7,961 nucleotides of DNA, from the NCBI GenBank assembly GCA_035461905.1, contig DATHUV010000155.1, positions 1 through 7,961 on the forward strand. Direction: 5' to 3'. The DNA comes from SZUA-442 sp035461905. GTDB lineage: Bacteria; Actinomycetota; Acidimicrobiia; Spongiisociales; UBA5794. Below are positions 1-6,166 of this stretch, in pieces; positions within the stretch are counted from its first letter, which is position 1; every line of letters starts with the position of its first letter. The notes below the pieces were generated by a model. That model made no database searches. It was not told the DNA's origin and saw only the letters and a list, made by a program, of their open reading frames with translations. The translations under genes and the position numbers were made by a program.

Positions 1-2078
1 TCATGGTCGAGGGAATCGCCAGGGCACGAGTCGGCGCCGGCCGCACAGGGGACAACGGTGCGCTGTGGGTCGACGCTGAGCAGTACCCAGACGCAGACGT
101 CATCGACGACGCCCTTGAGGAGCTCGCAAGCGAGTATCGGGCCGTGGTTCGGGAGGTCCTCGACCAGCGCGGCATGGGCGCCGTTGCGGAGCGCATCCTC
201 GGAATCGAGGACCCCAGCCAGCTCGCCGACCTCGCCGTCTATTCGCCAGACCTCTCACTCGACCAGAAGGTCGAGCTCCTCGAAGCCGTCGACGTGCGTG
301 AACGCCTCGGGAAGCTGATGACATGGATGGGCGAGGTGCTGGCGGACCTCACCCTTCGCAAGAAGGTGCGTGACAGCGCCACCGAGCGAATCGACAAGTC
401 CCAGCGCGACTACCTCCTCAGGCAACAGCTCGAGGCGATCAAGAAGGAGCTCGGGGAGGACGACAGCGTCGTCTCGGAGTACCGTCAGAAACTCGTCGAC
501 GTCGACCTCCCCGACGCAGCCAGGGAGGCGGTCGACCGCGAGATCGACCGCCTGGAGCGCATGTCCGAGCAGTCGCCCGAGCACTCGTGGATCAGGACAT
601 GGCTCGACACCATGTTCGAGGTCCCCTGGGGTGCGACGTCCGAGGACCGCCTGGATCTCCAGGAGGCGTGGGCCGTGCTCGATGCCGATCACACGGGCCT
701 CGTCGACGTGAAGGAACGCATCGTCGAGCACCTCGCTGTCCGGAAGCTCCGCAAGGATCGAGGCCTCGAGGACGCAGGCAACCTCAGGGAGGGCGCGATC
801 CTCCTTCTCGTCGGTCCTCCCGGCGTCGGCAAGACCTCTCTTGGTGAGTCGGTCGCAAGGGCCCTCGGTCGCAAGTTCGTCAGGGTCGCCCTCGGTGGCA
901 TCCGCGACGAGGCAGAGATCCGCGGGCATCGTCGCACCTACGTCGGTGCGCGCCCTGGACGGGTCGTGCGAGCCCTGATCGACGCCGGGACCATGAACCC
1001 CGTCTTCCTCCTCGATGAGATGGACAAGGTCGGCTCCGACTGGCGCGGCGATCCCTCGTCTGCCCTGCTCGAGGTGCTCGACCCCGCACAGAACCACACG
1101 TTCCGGGACCACTACCTCGAACTGGATCTCGATCTGTCGGATGTCCTGTTCATCGCGACTGCGAACGTCATCGAGACGATCCCCGCCCCGCTCCTGGACC
1201 GCACCGAGGTCATCCGTCTCGACGGGTACACCGACCTCGAGAAGGTCGCCATAGCTCGTGACCACCTTCTGCCGCGCCAGATCCGGGGAGCGGGCCTCGA
1301 GCCGGAGGAGATCGTCGTGACCGAGGAGGCCCTCGCCGCAGTGGTCGATCGATACACCAGGGAGGCAGGCGTCCGCTCGCTCGAACGCGAGCTCGGAAAG
1401 ATGGCGCGGAAGGTGGCGACGAGGATCGCCGTCGGCGACGATGCCCCGACCGTGGTCGAGGTCGACGAACCCGACATCAAGGACTTCCTCGGCAAACCGA
1501 AGGTCTGGCGTGACGAGGCGAAGGACCGCACGGCGGTCCCCGGTGTGGCGACAGGGCTTGCCGTGACGGGTGCCGGCGGCGACGTGCTGTTCATCGAGGC
1601 GACCTCCATGGACGGGGAGCCCGGCCTGACCCTCACGGGCCAACTCGGTGACGTCATGAAGGAATCCGCACGGATCGCCCTCTCGTACGTCGAGTCACAC
1701 GAGGCCTCATTGGGCATCGATCCTGCGTCTCTGGCGAGGAAGTTCCACCTCCACGTACCAGCGGGTGCGGTCCCCAAGGACGGACCCTCGGCCGGCATCA
1801 CGATGACGACTGCCCTTGTCTCGCTCCTCACGGGGCGCAACGTCAAGGGCACGCTCGGCATGACGGGCGAGGTCACGTTGCAGGGCAGGGTGCTGCCGAT
1901 CGGAGGCGTCAAGCAGAAGGTGCTCGCCGCTCAGCGGGCAGGCCTCACCGAGGTGATCCTTCCGGCGAGGAACGAGGCCGATCTCGATGACGTGCCGGAC
2001 AGCTGTCGCGAGGAGATGACCTTCCACCTCGTCGAGACCATCGACGAGGTCCTCGAGTTGGCGCTCGAACCCCGCTGA
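1..2078 (+). CDS. lon: ATP-dependent protease Lon, 5'-truncated by window edge
   Basis: Lon is a cytoplasmic, homohexameric AAA+ serine protease that unfolds and degrades misfolded and regulatory proteins. The frame is open from the left edge. The methionine at base 3 aligns with the internal VLVEGL segment of E. coli Lon, so about 85 N-terminal residues lie outside the window and this is not the true start. Counting from that methionine, the rest of the N-domain and coiled coil run to about residue 240. The Walker A motif GPPGVGKT is at 271-278 and Walker B (VFLLDEMDK) at 334-342. Sensor-1 is N388, the arginine finger R400 and sensor-2 R458. The proteolytic dyad is S596 (PKDGPSAGI) and K639 (GGVKQKVLAA), 43 residues apart as in E. 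coli S679/K722. All catalytic residues are present, so an active enzyme is expected. The stop is TGA at 2076-2078. The next gene is convergent. The family call is essentially certain. Confidence 0.97.
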   Translation, partial: MVEGIARARVGAGRTGDNGALWVDAEQYPDADVIDDALEELASEYRAVVREVLDQRGMGAVAERILGIEDPSQLADLAVYSPDLSLDQKVELLEAVDVRERLGKLMTWMGEVLADLTLRKKVRDSATERIDKSQRDYLLRQQLEAIKKELGEDDSVVSEYRQKLVDVDLPDAAREAVDREIDRLERMSEQSPEHSWIRTWLDTMFEVPWGATSEDRLDLQEAWAVLDADHTGLVDVKERIVEHLAVRKLRKDRGLEDAGNLREGAILLLVGPPGVGKTSLGESVARALGRKFVRVALGGIRDEAEIRGHRRTYVGARPGRVVRALIDAGTMNPVFLLDEMDKVGSDWRGDPSSALLEVLDPAQNHTFRDHYLELDLDLSDVLFIATANVIETIPAPLLDRTEVIRLDGYTDLEKVAIARDHLLPRQIRGAGLEPEEIVVTEEALAAVVDRYTREAGVRSLERELGKMARKVATRIAVGDDAPTVVEVDEPDIKDFLGKPKVWRDEAKDRTAVPGVATGLAVTGAGGDVLFIEATSMDGEPGLTLTGQLGDVMKESARIALSYVESHEASLGIDPASLARKFHLHVPAGAVPKDGPSAGITMTTALVSLLTGRNVKGTLGMTGEVTLQGRVLPIGGVKQKVLAAQRAGLTEVILPARNEADLDDVPDSCREEMTFHLVETIDEVLELALEPR

Positions 2079-2121
2079 GCCAGCCTCGATGCACAGGCAA
2101 GAAGTGCGGATGCGTCGTCGC

Positions 2122-2136
2122 TGACGTTTGGCGTCA
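2122..2136. terminator. Short hairpin between convergent lon and MFS genes, possible weak terminator
   Basis: TGACG (2122-2126) and CGTCA (2132-2136) form a perfect 5-bp stem with a TTTGG loop. The hairpin overlaps the stop codon of the MFS gene in the 55-bp gap between two converging genes. No U-tract follows on either strand, so intrinsic termination is weakly supported. The position is the main argument. Confidence 0.2.
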
Positions 2137-3372
2137 CAGCACGATCGGCCTTTCGAGGTCAGCCCAGTACGAGCGTGTGACGGCTGTCCAGATGGAGCCG
2201 AACGCTATTGCGACGATGCCCAGCCCGACGAACAGCGGCCGGATCGGGATCGTCTGCGCGAGCGCACCGACGACGAGTGCCGACACTGAGATCGCGAGCA
2301 TGTCGATGCCGAAGTCGAGTGCGAAGACGCGGCCGCGCACGTCGTCGGGCATGAGGTCCTGGAGTCCGTAGGTGGAGAAGGTGAACTGGGAGCCTCCTCC
2401 CATGTGAGCCACAAGGACTGCCACCGCTGCCAGGAGGAGTGTTGGGGCGATCCCCACGAAGATGTAGGCCACACCCCACACCACCATCATCCACCCGATC
2501 GATCCGAGGATCCGATGCGTTGCCGGCCCGATGATCGCAAGCGCGAGTATCGGACCGACCATGTTTCCGAGTCCCCTCGCCCCGAACAAGGCGCCTGTCC
2601 CTGCATCCCCGGCCTCGAAGAGCGTGATCGACATCAATGCGAAGAGTGAAACCGCACCGCCTGAGGTGAGCGAGTGGACACCCTTCGAGGTCAGCAGCGC
2701 CCGCGCCCGGCGGTGGCTGAAGATGTAGCGGAAGGCCCGCGAGTTCGACCTGCGATCGTCCGCGTGGTGCACTCGACGATGCTGGAGGCTTGTTGCGATG
2801 CGGGCTACGAGGATCGCCGACAGCAAGAACGATGTGGCGTTGAACACGAACGCGGCATCTCGTGACACGACGGTGGCGAACACGCCGCCCGCCGCAGCGC
2901 CGAGGGCGGCCATCGTCCCCCATGCCGAGGACATCAACGCGTTCGCCGCGGGAAGGTCTCGTTCGTTGACGACGTTCGGTAGGGCACCGGCGGATGCCGG
3001 GTAGAAGAACGCTGCGCCCGCACCTTCCAGGAAGACGATCGTCAGCGGGAACCACACGGTTCCGACCGCATCCGTCAGGAGAAGGGAGAGCGCGAGTATG
3101 GCGCGAAGGACGTCGGACACCACGAGGATCACCTTGCGATCGACTCGATCCGAGACCAAACCCGTCACAGGAGCCAGGAGCGCTGCGGGTAGCGAGAGTG
3201 CGGCCAACACGGCGCTCGCGGCAAGGGGCGAGTTCGTGCTCTCGTAGACCAGCCCCAACAGGGGAACGACGAGGAACCAGTCCCCGGCGAAGGACACCAG
3301 CCGTGCCATGTACAGGCGTCGAAAGTCCGGGTTGAGCCTGACGAGGTTCCAGTAGACGACGAGGTGACTCAC
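2134..3372 (-). CDS. MFS transporter, MFS_3/DHA3 drug-exporter-like
   Basis: This is a 412-residue integral membrane protein with about 12 hydrophobic segments, the usual length for a major facilitator. The start NPDFRRLYMARLVSFAGDWF is typical of the MFS_3/DHA3 group (EntS- and macrolide-exporter-like). Motif A (GLVSDRVDRK) is at residues 71-80 between helices 2 and 3. A charged loop at about 197-230 separates the two halves, and the MPDDVRGRVFAL segment at 341-352 is characteristic of the family. Known members use the proton gradient to export drugs, siderophores or other small molecules; the substrate cannot be read here. The start is GTG at 3372, because an in-frame TAG at 3382-3384 blocks anything further upstream and the family N-terminus begins here rather than at the internal ATG at 3309. 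There is no clear Shine-Dalgarno sequence. It lies 52 bp downstream of the cyclase on the same strand, so co-transcription is possible. Confidence 0.88.
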   Translation of the reverse strand: MSHLVVYWNLVRLNPDFRRLYMARLVSFAGDWFLVVPLLGLVYESTNSPLAASAVLAALSLPAALLAPVTGLVSDRVDRKVILVVSDVLRAILALSLLLTDAVGTVWFPLTIVFLEGAGAAFFYPASAGALPNVVNERDLPAANALMSSAWGTMAALGAAAGGVFATVVSRDAAFVFNATSFLLSAILVARIATSLQHRRVHHADDRRSNSRAFRYIFSHRRARALLTSKGVHSLTSGGAVSLFALMSITLFEAGDAGTGALFGARGLGNMVGPILALAIIGPATHRILGSIGWMMVVWGVAYIFVGIAPTLLLAAVAVLVAHMGGGSQFTFSTYGLQDLMPDDVRGRVFALDFGIDMLAISVSALVVGALAQTIPIRPLFVGLGIVAIAFGSIWTAVTRSYWADLERPIVL

Positions 3373-3378
3373 CCGATC

Positions 3379-3384
3379 ACGCTA
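3379..3384 (-). promoter_or_regulatory. Candidate -10 element for leaderless MFS transcript
   Basis: On the minus strand TAGCGT fits the actinobacterial TANNNT -10 pattern and ends 6 nt before the GTG start at 3372, so transcription would begin at or next to the start codon. No recognisable -35 hexamer lies 16-19 bp upstream. The missing Shine-Dalgarno sequence and the in-frame stop inside this hexamer are consistent with a leaderless mRNA. Confidence 0.35.
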
Positions 3385-3422
3385 CCCGGCTGCGAGGGTG
3401 GATGGTGGCGGGCACTCGATTG

Positions 3423-4670
3423 TCATGCGCTTGAAGGATCAACCCGGCCGACGAGGCGCCAGACCTCCATCTCCCCCTTGCCCTTGACGTCGATCAGGCC
3501 CTTGGGTTCGCACAGGAAGGCTCCGGACACCAGGTCATGGGTCGCCCTGGTGATCTGGATCTCGCCGGGGAGGCTCGAGGTCTCCATCCTGCTCGCCACG
3601 TTCACGGCGTCCCCCCACAGGTCGTAGCTGAACTTCTTCACGCCGATGATCCCCGCCACGACCGCGCCAGAATTGATGCCGGTGCGGAAGCTGATCCGCC
3701 TCCCGGAGAACGTCATCGTGTCAGCCATGTCCCTCATTGCCAGGGCGAGGTCACAGAGCACCTCCGCGTGATCCTCCCTGGGTTCTGGCACACCAGCGGC
3801 GACCATGTACTCGTCGCCGATCGTCTTGATCTTCTCCAGGCCGCGCTCGTCGACCAGCCGGTCGATCTCGGAGAACACCTCGTCGAGCATCCCGACGACC
3901 TCGGCCGACGTCATCTCGCTCGTCATGGGGGTGAAGCCGACGACGTCGGCGAAGAGAACCGACGCCGCTTCGAAGTCGTCCGCGATGATCCCATCCTCGG
4001 CTTTGAGGCGATCTGCGATCGGTGAGGGGAGGATGTTGCGCAGGAGTCGCTCGGACTGGCCGAGCAGCACTGCGCGCTGGCGCACGTAGTACATGACCAT
4101 GAAGAAGATGAACAGGGTGACCGCCACGAAGTTGAAGGTCGCAGCGCGTTCGGGGTGCTCGAACACGATCACCGGTTCGATCTGAACGCCGATCCAGCTC
4201 GTGGCGACCATGGCGACGATGAACACCCACAGCCAGGCGGTCGCCCGGCGATCGGCGAAGACCGCGGCGGCACCGAGGACCGCCACGATCCCCCACATCG
4301 CGTTTCCCGCCGATCCGGGGAAGCCTCCCCCCAAGGCGACGGCGATTGCGGCGCACAGGACGGTCACCCCAATCGGGAGATGGGCGATCCGGGGATAGCT
4401 CGTCGGGCGACGTGCAGCGATCAACAGCGTGACAGCAGATGTGATGCCGGGCGGGAGGATGACGATCGCCATTTCGGGTGCCCCCTCCACGACTGCGAAC
4501 TGCACCATCGACAGGGCGGTTGCCGGGATGGTCGCCCACAGAATGCCGGTCAACAGTCGCTTCGTCTGACGAACGTCCGGGCTGTCGGTTGGCATGACCG
4601 CGATTGAGAGGGCTCGATCGAGCCATGCCGGGAGCCTCCGGCGCGAGCGGCCTTGCACGTGTGGAACCAT
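3423..4670 (-). CDS. Membrane class III adenylate cyclase (6 TM + one catalytic domain)
   Basis: This enzyme makes cAMP from ATP at the inner face of the membrane. I start it at ATG 4670, because AGGAGG (4676-4681, minus strand) lies 5 nt upstream; an in-frame GTG at 4694 would start before that site. The result is 415 residues. Six hydrophobic segments lie at about 41-62, 66-86, 97-115, 124-140, 145-164 and 179-196. A linker helix (LLRNILPSPIADRLK) follows, then a cyclase homology domain from about 233 to 400. Metal-binding aspartates are D242 (LFADVVGF) and D286 (TIGDEY). ATP-selecting residues are K282 and D350 (YDLWGDAVN), and transition-state residues are N357 and R361. Their spacing equals that in Mycobacterium tuberculosis Rv1625c, including the hexahelical anchor, so it should homodimerise. 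The K/D pair argues for ATP over GTP. A TAGTGT -10-like hexamer sits at 4691-4696. No HAMP or receiver domain is seen. Confidence 0.93.
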   Translation of the reverse strand: MVPHVQGRSRRRLPAWLDRALSIAVMPTDSPDVRQTKRLLTGILWATIPATALSMVQFAVVEGAPEMAIVILPPGITSAVTLLIAARRPTSYPRIAHLPIGVTVLCAAIAVALGGGFPGSAGNAMWGIVAVLGAAAVFADRRATAWLWVFIVAMVATSWIGVQIEPVIVFEHPERAATFNFVAVTLFIFFMVMYYVRQRAVLLGQSERLLRNILPSPIADRLKAEDGIIADDFEAASVLFADVVGFTPMTSEMTSAEVVGMLDEVFSEIDRLVDERGLEKIKTIGDEYMVAAGVPEPREDHAEVLCDLALAMRDMADTMTFSGRRISFRTGINSGAVVAGIIGVKKFSYDLWGDAVNVASRMETSSLPGEIQITRATHDLVSGAFLCEPKGLIDVKGKGEMEVWRLVGRVDPSSA

Positions 4671-4675
4671 GATGT

Positions 4676-4681
4676 CCTCCT
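4676..4681 (-). promoter_or_regulatory. Shine-Dalgarno that fixes the adenylate cyclase start
   Basis: On the minus strand AGGAGG is followed by 5 nt and ATG at 4670. It lies inside the 5' extension that the upstream GTG (4694) would create, which argues that the ATG is the real start and the longer form is 8 residues too long. Confidence 0.75.
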
Positions 4682-4744
4682 GCGAACCAGACACTACGTC
4701 CCAGAAGGTCCCGTTCGTCGTTCACCCTGTCCGTCCTTGCGCGA

Positions 4745-4773
4745 TTGCCCTTACCGGGCTCTCCCGGTAAGAC
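4745..4773 (+). promoter_or_regulatory. Candidate sigma70-type promoter of the GNAT gene, leaderless
   Basis: TTGCCC (4745-4750) and TAAGAC (4768-4773) are separated by exactly 17 bp. The -10 ends 7 nt before the ATG at 4781, so the transcript would begin about at the start codon. This fits the lack of a Shine-Dalgarno sequence (the bases just before ATG are GACTGGCGGC). The -10 lacks the final conserved T, so the match is moderate. Confidence 0.4.
4750..4771. repeat. Perfect 9-bp inverted repeat in GNAT promoter spacer
   Basis: CTTACCGGG (4750-4758) and CCCGGTAAG (4763-4771) are perfect complements around a CTCT loop. The repeat occupies almost the whole interval between the candidate -35 and -10 hexamers of the GNAT gene. 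It also lies upstream of the divergent cyclase. It could be an operator for a dimeric repressor or activator, or a hairpin if transcription starts further upstream. No cognate regulator is adjacent. Confidence 0.6.
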
Positions 4774-4780
4774 TGGCGGC

Positions 4781-5422
4781 ATGGACTCGGATGGACAGAC
4801 GAGCAGTGTCAATGAGTTCGTCGAGCATCTGGCGTTCACGGCTGTGCTCAATGACGGAACGCCGGTACGGGTTCGCCCCATCGCACCCAAGGACCGGGAT
4901 CGACTCGCCGAGGGATGGAAGAACCTCTCTGCTCAGTCCCGGTACCTGCGCTTCCTCCAGGCCAAGCCGACGCTCAGCGAGAAGGATCTGACCTACCTGA
5001 CGGAGATCGATTACAACAACCACTTCGCATGGGCCGCCGAGACACTCGAATCGGAGGTCCCGCCCGGTGTCGGCATCGCGCGCTACATCCGTACGTCCGA
5101 TGATCCGACCGTCGCCGAAGCCGCCATCGCCGTCGTCGATGAGCATCAGCGCAAGGGACTCGGCCGAATACTCCTGCAAGCCCTCGCCGAGGCGGCACAT
5201 GCGAACGGCATCGAGCGATTCCGAGCCTACGTCTCGATGGACAATCGTCAGGTCCTCGAGTCACTCACGGCGATCGGAGCGACGAGGTCCGACGCAGGGG
5301 CGGGCATGGTCCAGCTCGAGCTGCCCGTTCCCACGAGTGCCCTCGAGGAGTCCCCGCTGTACCTGGCACTTCGCACGGTGGCTGCCATCCCACATCACCC
5401 GGTACAGGACCCTGCTGCCTGA
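4781..5422 (+). CDS. GNAT-family N-acetyltransferase
   Basis: This is a predicted cytoplasmic acetyl-CoA-dependent acyltransferase of 213 residues. The GNAT fold covers about residues 28-182. V30-R31-V32-R33-P34-I35 is the first strand, and LSAQSRYLRF (49-58) and LTEIDY (73-78) are typical of the subgroup that includes the catalytic domain of Pat-type lysine acetyltransferases. The acetyl-CoA pyrophosphate loop Q-R-K-G-L-G is at 123-128 within VVDEHQRKGLGRILL. E113, just before strand 4, sits where Pat enzymes have their catalytic glutamate. N155 starts the usual NRQVLESLTAIGA helix. The C-terminal 30 residues look like a flexible tail. I chose ATG 4781; an in-frame TTG at 4745 would add 12 residues encoded by the promoter repeat, with no domain resemblance. 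It is divergent from the adenylate cyclase and has no cyclic-nucleotide domain. The substrate is unknown: protein lysine, small amine and antibiotic all remain possible. Confidence 0.85.
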   Translation: MDSDGQTSSVNEFVEHLAFTAVLNDGTPVRVRPIAPKDRDRLAEGWKNLSAQSRYLRFLQAKPTLSEKDLTYLTEIDYNNHFAWAAETLESEVPPGVGIARYIRTSDDPTVAEAAIAVVDEHQRKGLGRILLQALAEAAHANGIERFRAYVSMDNRQVLESLTAIGATRSDAGAGMVQLELPVPTSALEESPLYLALRTVAAIPHHPVQDPAA

Positions 5423-5442
5423 TGTTGAATCGGCTCGGGCGC

Positions 5443-5455
5443 TCCTCCAAGAGGA
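5443..5455. terminator. Weak hairpin between convergent GNAT and TetR genes
   Basis: TCCTC (5443-5447) and GAGGA (5451-5455) form a 5-bp stem with a CAA loop in the 48-bp gap between two converging genes. There is no U-tract and the stem is short. The location is right for a bidirectional terminator, but the structure is marginal. Confidence 0.2.
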
Positions 5456-5470
5456 AGTGTCACGTCTGTG

Positions 5471-6070
5471 TCAGGGAACGAGCCTGTCCAGATGGGCGTC
5501 GAGGACGGTTGCGGCTTCTCTCGGGTCGACCTGGTCCAGCAGGATGCTGAGGGAGGCACCGAGCACCAACGAAAGGATCGCTCTTGCCTCGATGGTTGGG
5601 TCGATGCCGTCGGCGAGCCTGCCTGCGTCCCGAGCTATATCGAGCTGCTGGGCGATGACTGTGACGAGGCCGTCCGCGTTGGTGAACGCGTCGGCCCGGC
5701 GGAGCTCCGGGTCCGTGAGCGCCGCGGCCGCGAACGCGTGGTAGAGCAGCATCGCCGCTCGGGTTTCGTCGTCGGTTGGGAGGAATGAGTTGACGATGAC
5801 TCTGAGGTGTTCGAGCGGGTGATCGTCGGGTCGGGCGGCATCGAGGCGACCCCGGATCAACTCGGCGAGTCGCGCCGATTGGATGTCAAGCGTGCCAATG
5901 AGCAGGTTCTCCTTCGTACCGAAGTAGTGCTGAACGAGCGACACGGACACTCCGGCCTCGGCGGCCACCTCCCGGAAGCTGACTCCTTGCAGGCCACGGT
6001 CGGCTGCGATGCGGGCAACTGCCGAGGCGATCTCGCCTCGACGCTGCTGATGGTCGACCTTCTTGGGCAT
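5471..6070 (-). CDS. TetR/AcrR-family transcriptional regulator, BetI-like
   Basis: This is a 199-residue, probably dimeric ligand-responsive repressor. The N-terminal DNA-binding domain covers about residues 8-57. IASAVARIAADRGLQGVSFREVAAEAGVSVSLVQHYFGTKENLL contains the helix-turn-helix at about 31-51, with the diagnostic HYFGTKENLL ending. The closest textbook resemblance is the BetI-type subgroup (VQHYFGTK). The rest is a helical ligand-binding and dimerisation domain whose ligand cannot be read. The start is ATG 6070, 5 nt after AGGAG (minus strand, 6076-6080). An open frame continues upstream to 6352, but it crosses the divergent promoter and the hydrolase gene and has no TetR-like sequence. 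It faces the alpha/beta hydrolase across 96 bp containing a palindrome, the classic arrangement for a repressor controlling itself and its neighbour. It probably responds to the hydrolase's substrate or a related molecule. Confidence 0.9.
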   Translation of the reverse strand: MPKKVDHQQRRGEIASAVARIAADRGLQGVSFREVAAEAGVSVSLVQHYFGTKENLLIGTLDIQSARLAELIRGRLDAARPDDHPLEHLRVIVNSFLPTDDETRAAMLLYHAFAAAALTDPELRRADAFTNADGLVTVIAQQLDIARDAGRLADGIDPTIEARAILSLVLGASLSILLDQVDPREAATVLDAHLDRLVP

Positions 6071-6075
6071 CGGTG

Positions 6076-6080
6076 CTCCT
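6076..6080 (-). promoter_or_regulatory. Shine-Dalgarno of the TetR gene
   Basis: On the minus strand AGGAG stands 5 nt before ATG 6070. It fixes the TetR start against the longer open frame that reaches 6352. Confidence 0.7.
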
Positions 6081-6103
6081 GGTGCGGCGAGTTCGTTCCG
6101 GCA

Positions 6104-6132
6104 TCGACATCGAGGACACTCGCCGTTACAAT
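6104..6132 (+). promoter_or_regulatory. Sigma70-type promoter of the alpha/beta hydrolase gene
   Basis: TCGACA (6104-6109, 5 of 6 to TTGACA) and TACAAT (6127-6132, 5 of 6 to TATAAT) are separated by 17 bp. This is the best consensus promoter seen in the window. Transcription would start near 6139, leaving a leader of about 28 nt that keeps the AAAGGAG site. The -10 lies inside the left half of the palindrome at 6126-6147. Confidence 0.6.
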
Positions 6133-6147
6133 ACGATCGTACTATAA
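6126..6147. promoter_or_regulatory. Palindromic TetR operator candidate overlapping divergent -10 elements
   Basis: A perfect 10-bp core TACGATCGTA (6132-6141) sits in a 22-bp imperfect palindrome: left flank TTACAA (6126-6131), right flank CTATAA (6142-6147), 9 of 11 base pairs symmetric. The hydrolase -10 (TACAAT, 6127-6132) is in the left half. A minus-strand TATAGT (6141-6146), suitable as a -10 for the TetR gene, is in the right half. A bound dimer would block both. It is also a conspicuous AT-rich island. Size, symmetry and position fit TetR-family operators. Confidence 0.65.
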
Positions 6148-6153
6148 AAGGAG
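6147..6153 (+). promoter_or_regulatory. Shine-Dalgarno of hydrolase gene, start ambiguous
   Basis: AAAGGAG is 7 nt before an in-frame GTG at 6161 and 13 nt before ATG 6167. A second GAGG (6155-6158) is 8 nt before the ATG. The two starts differ by two residues (an extra start Met and Trp), so the protein is hardly affected. Confidence 0.55.
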
Positions 6154-6166
6154 AGAGGGGGTGTGG

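Noticed and set aside
3..5. ATG at the left edge as the true lon start
   Set aside because: It aligns to an internal segment of Lon about 85 residues from the N-terminus; the gene is cut by the window.
255..1643. Long open frame (462 codons) on the minus strand inside lon
   Set aside because: It is antisense to invariant Lon motifs, its composition reads as the mirror of GC-rich codon bias, and it contains no recognisable domain.
2159..3055. Open frame of 298 codons overlapping the MFS gene on the same strand
   Set aside because: It is a frame-shifted shadow rich in Arg, Gly and Pro with no hydrophobic helices; the MFS frame has clear family motifs.
4745..4780. TTG start adding 12 residues to the GNAT protein
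   Set aside because: The extra codons are the promoter hexamers and inverted repeat, and GNAT homology begins after the ATG at 4781.
3751..4890. Open frame of 379 codons overlapping the adenylate cyclase on the same strand
   Set aside because: It is an Arg-rich shadow in another frame, while the cyclase frame carries every catalytic residue at correct spacing.
4751..5200. Minus-strand frame of 149 codons antisense to the GNAT gene
   Set aside because: It lies wholly opposite a well-supported gene and its upstream region, with no domain and no ribosome binding site.
5807..6160. N-terminal extension of the hydrolase by about 120 residues
   Set aside because: It is antisense to the TetR DNA-binding domain and crosses the promoter; SD sites support a start at 6161 or 6167.
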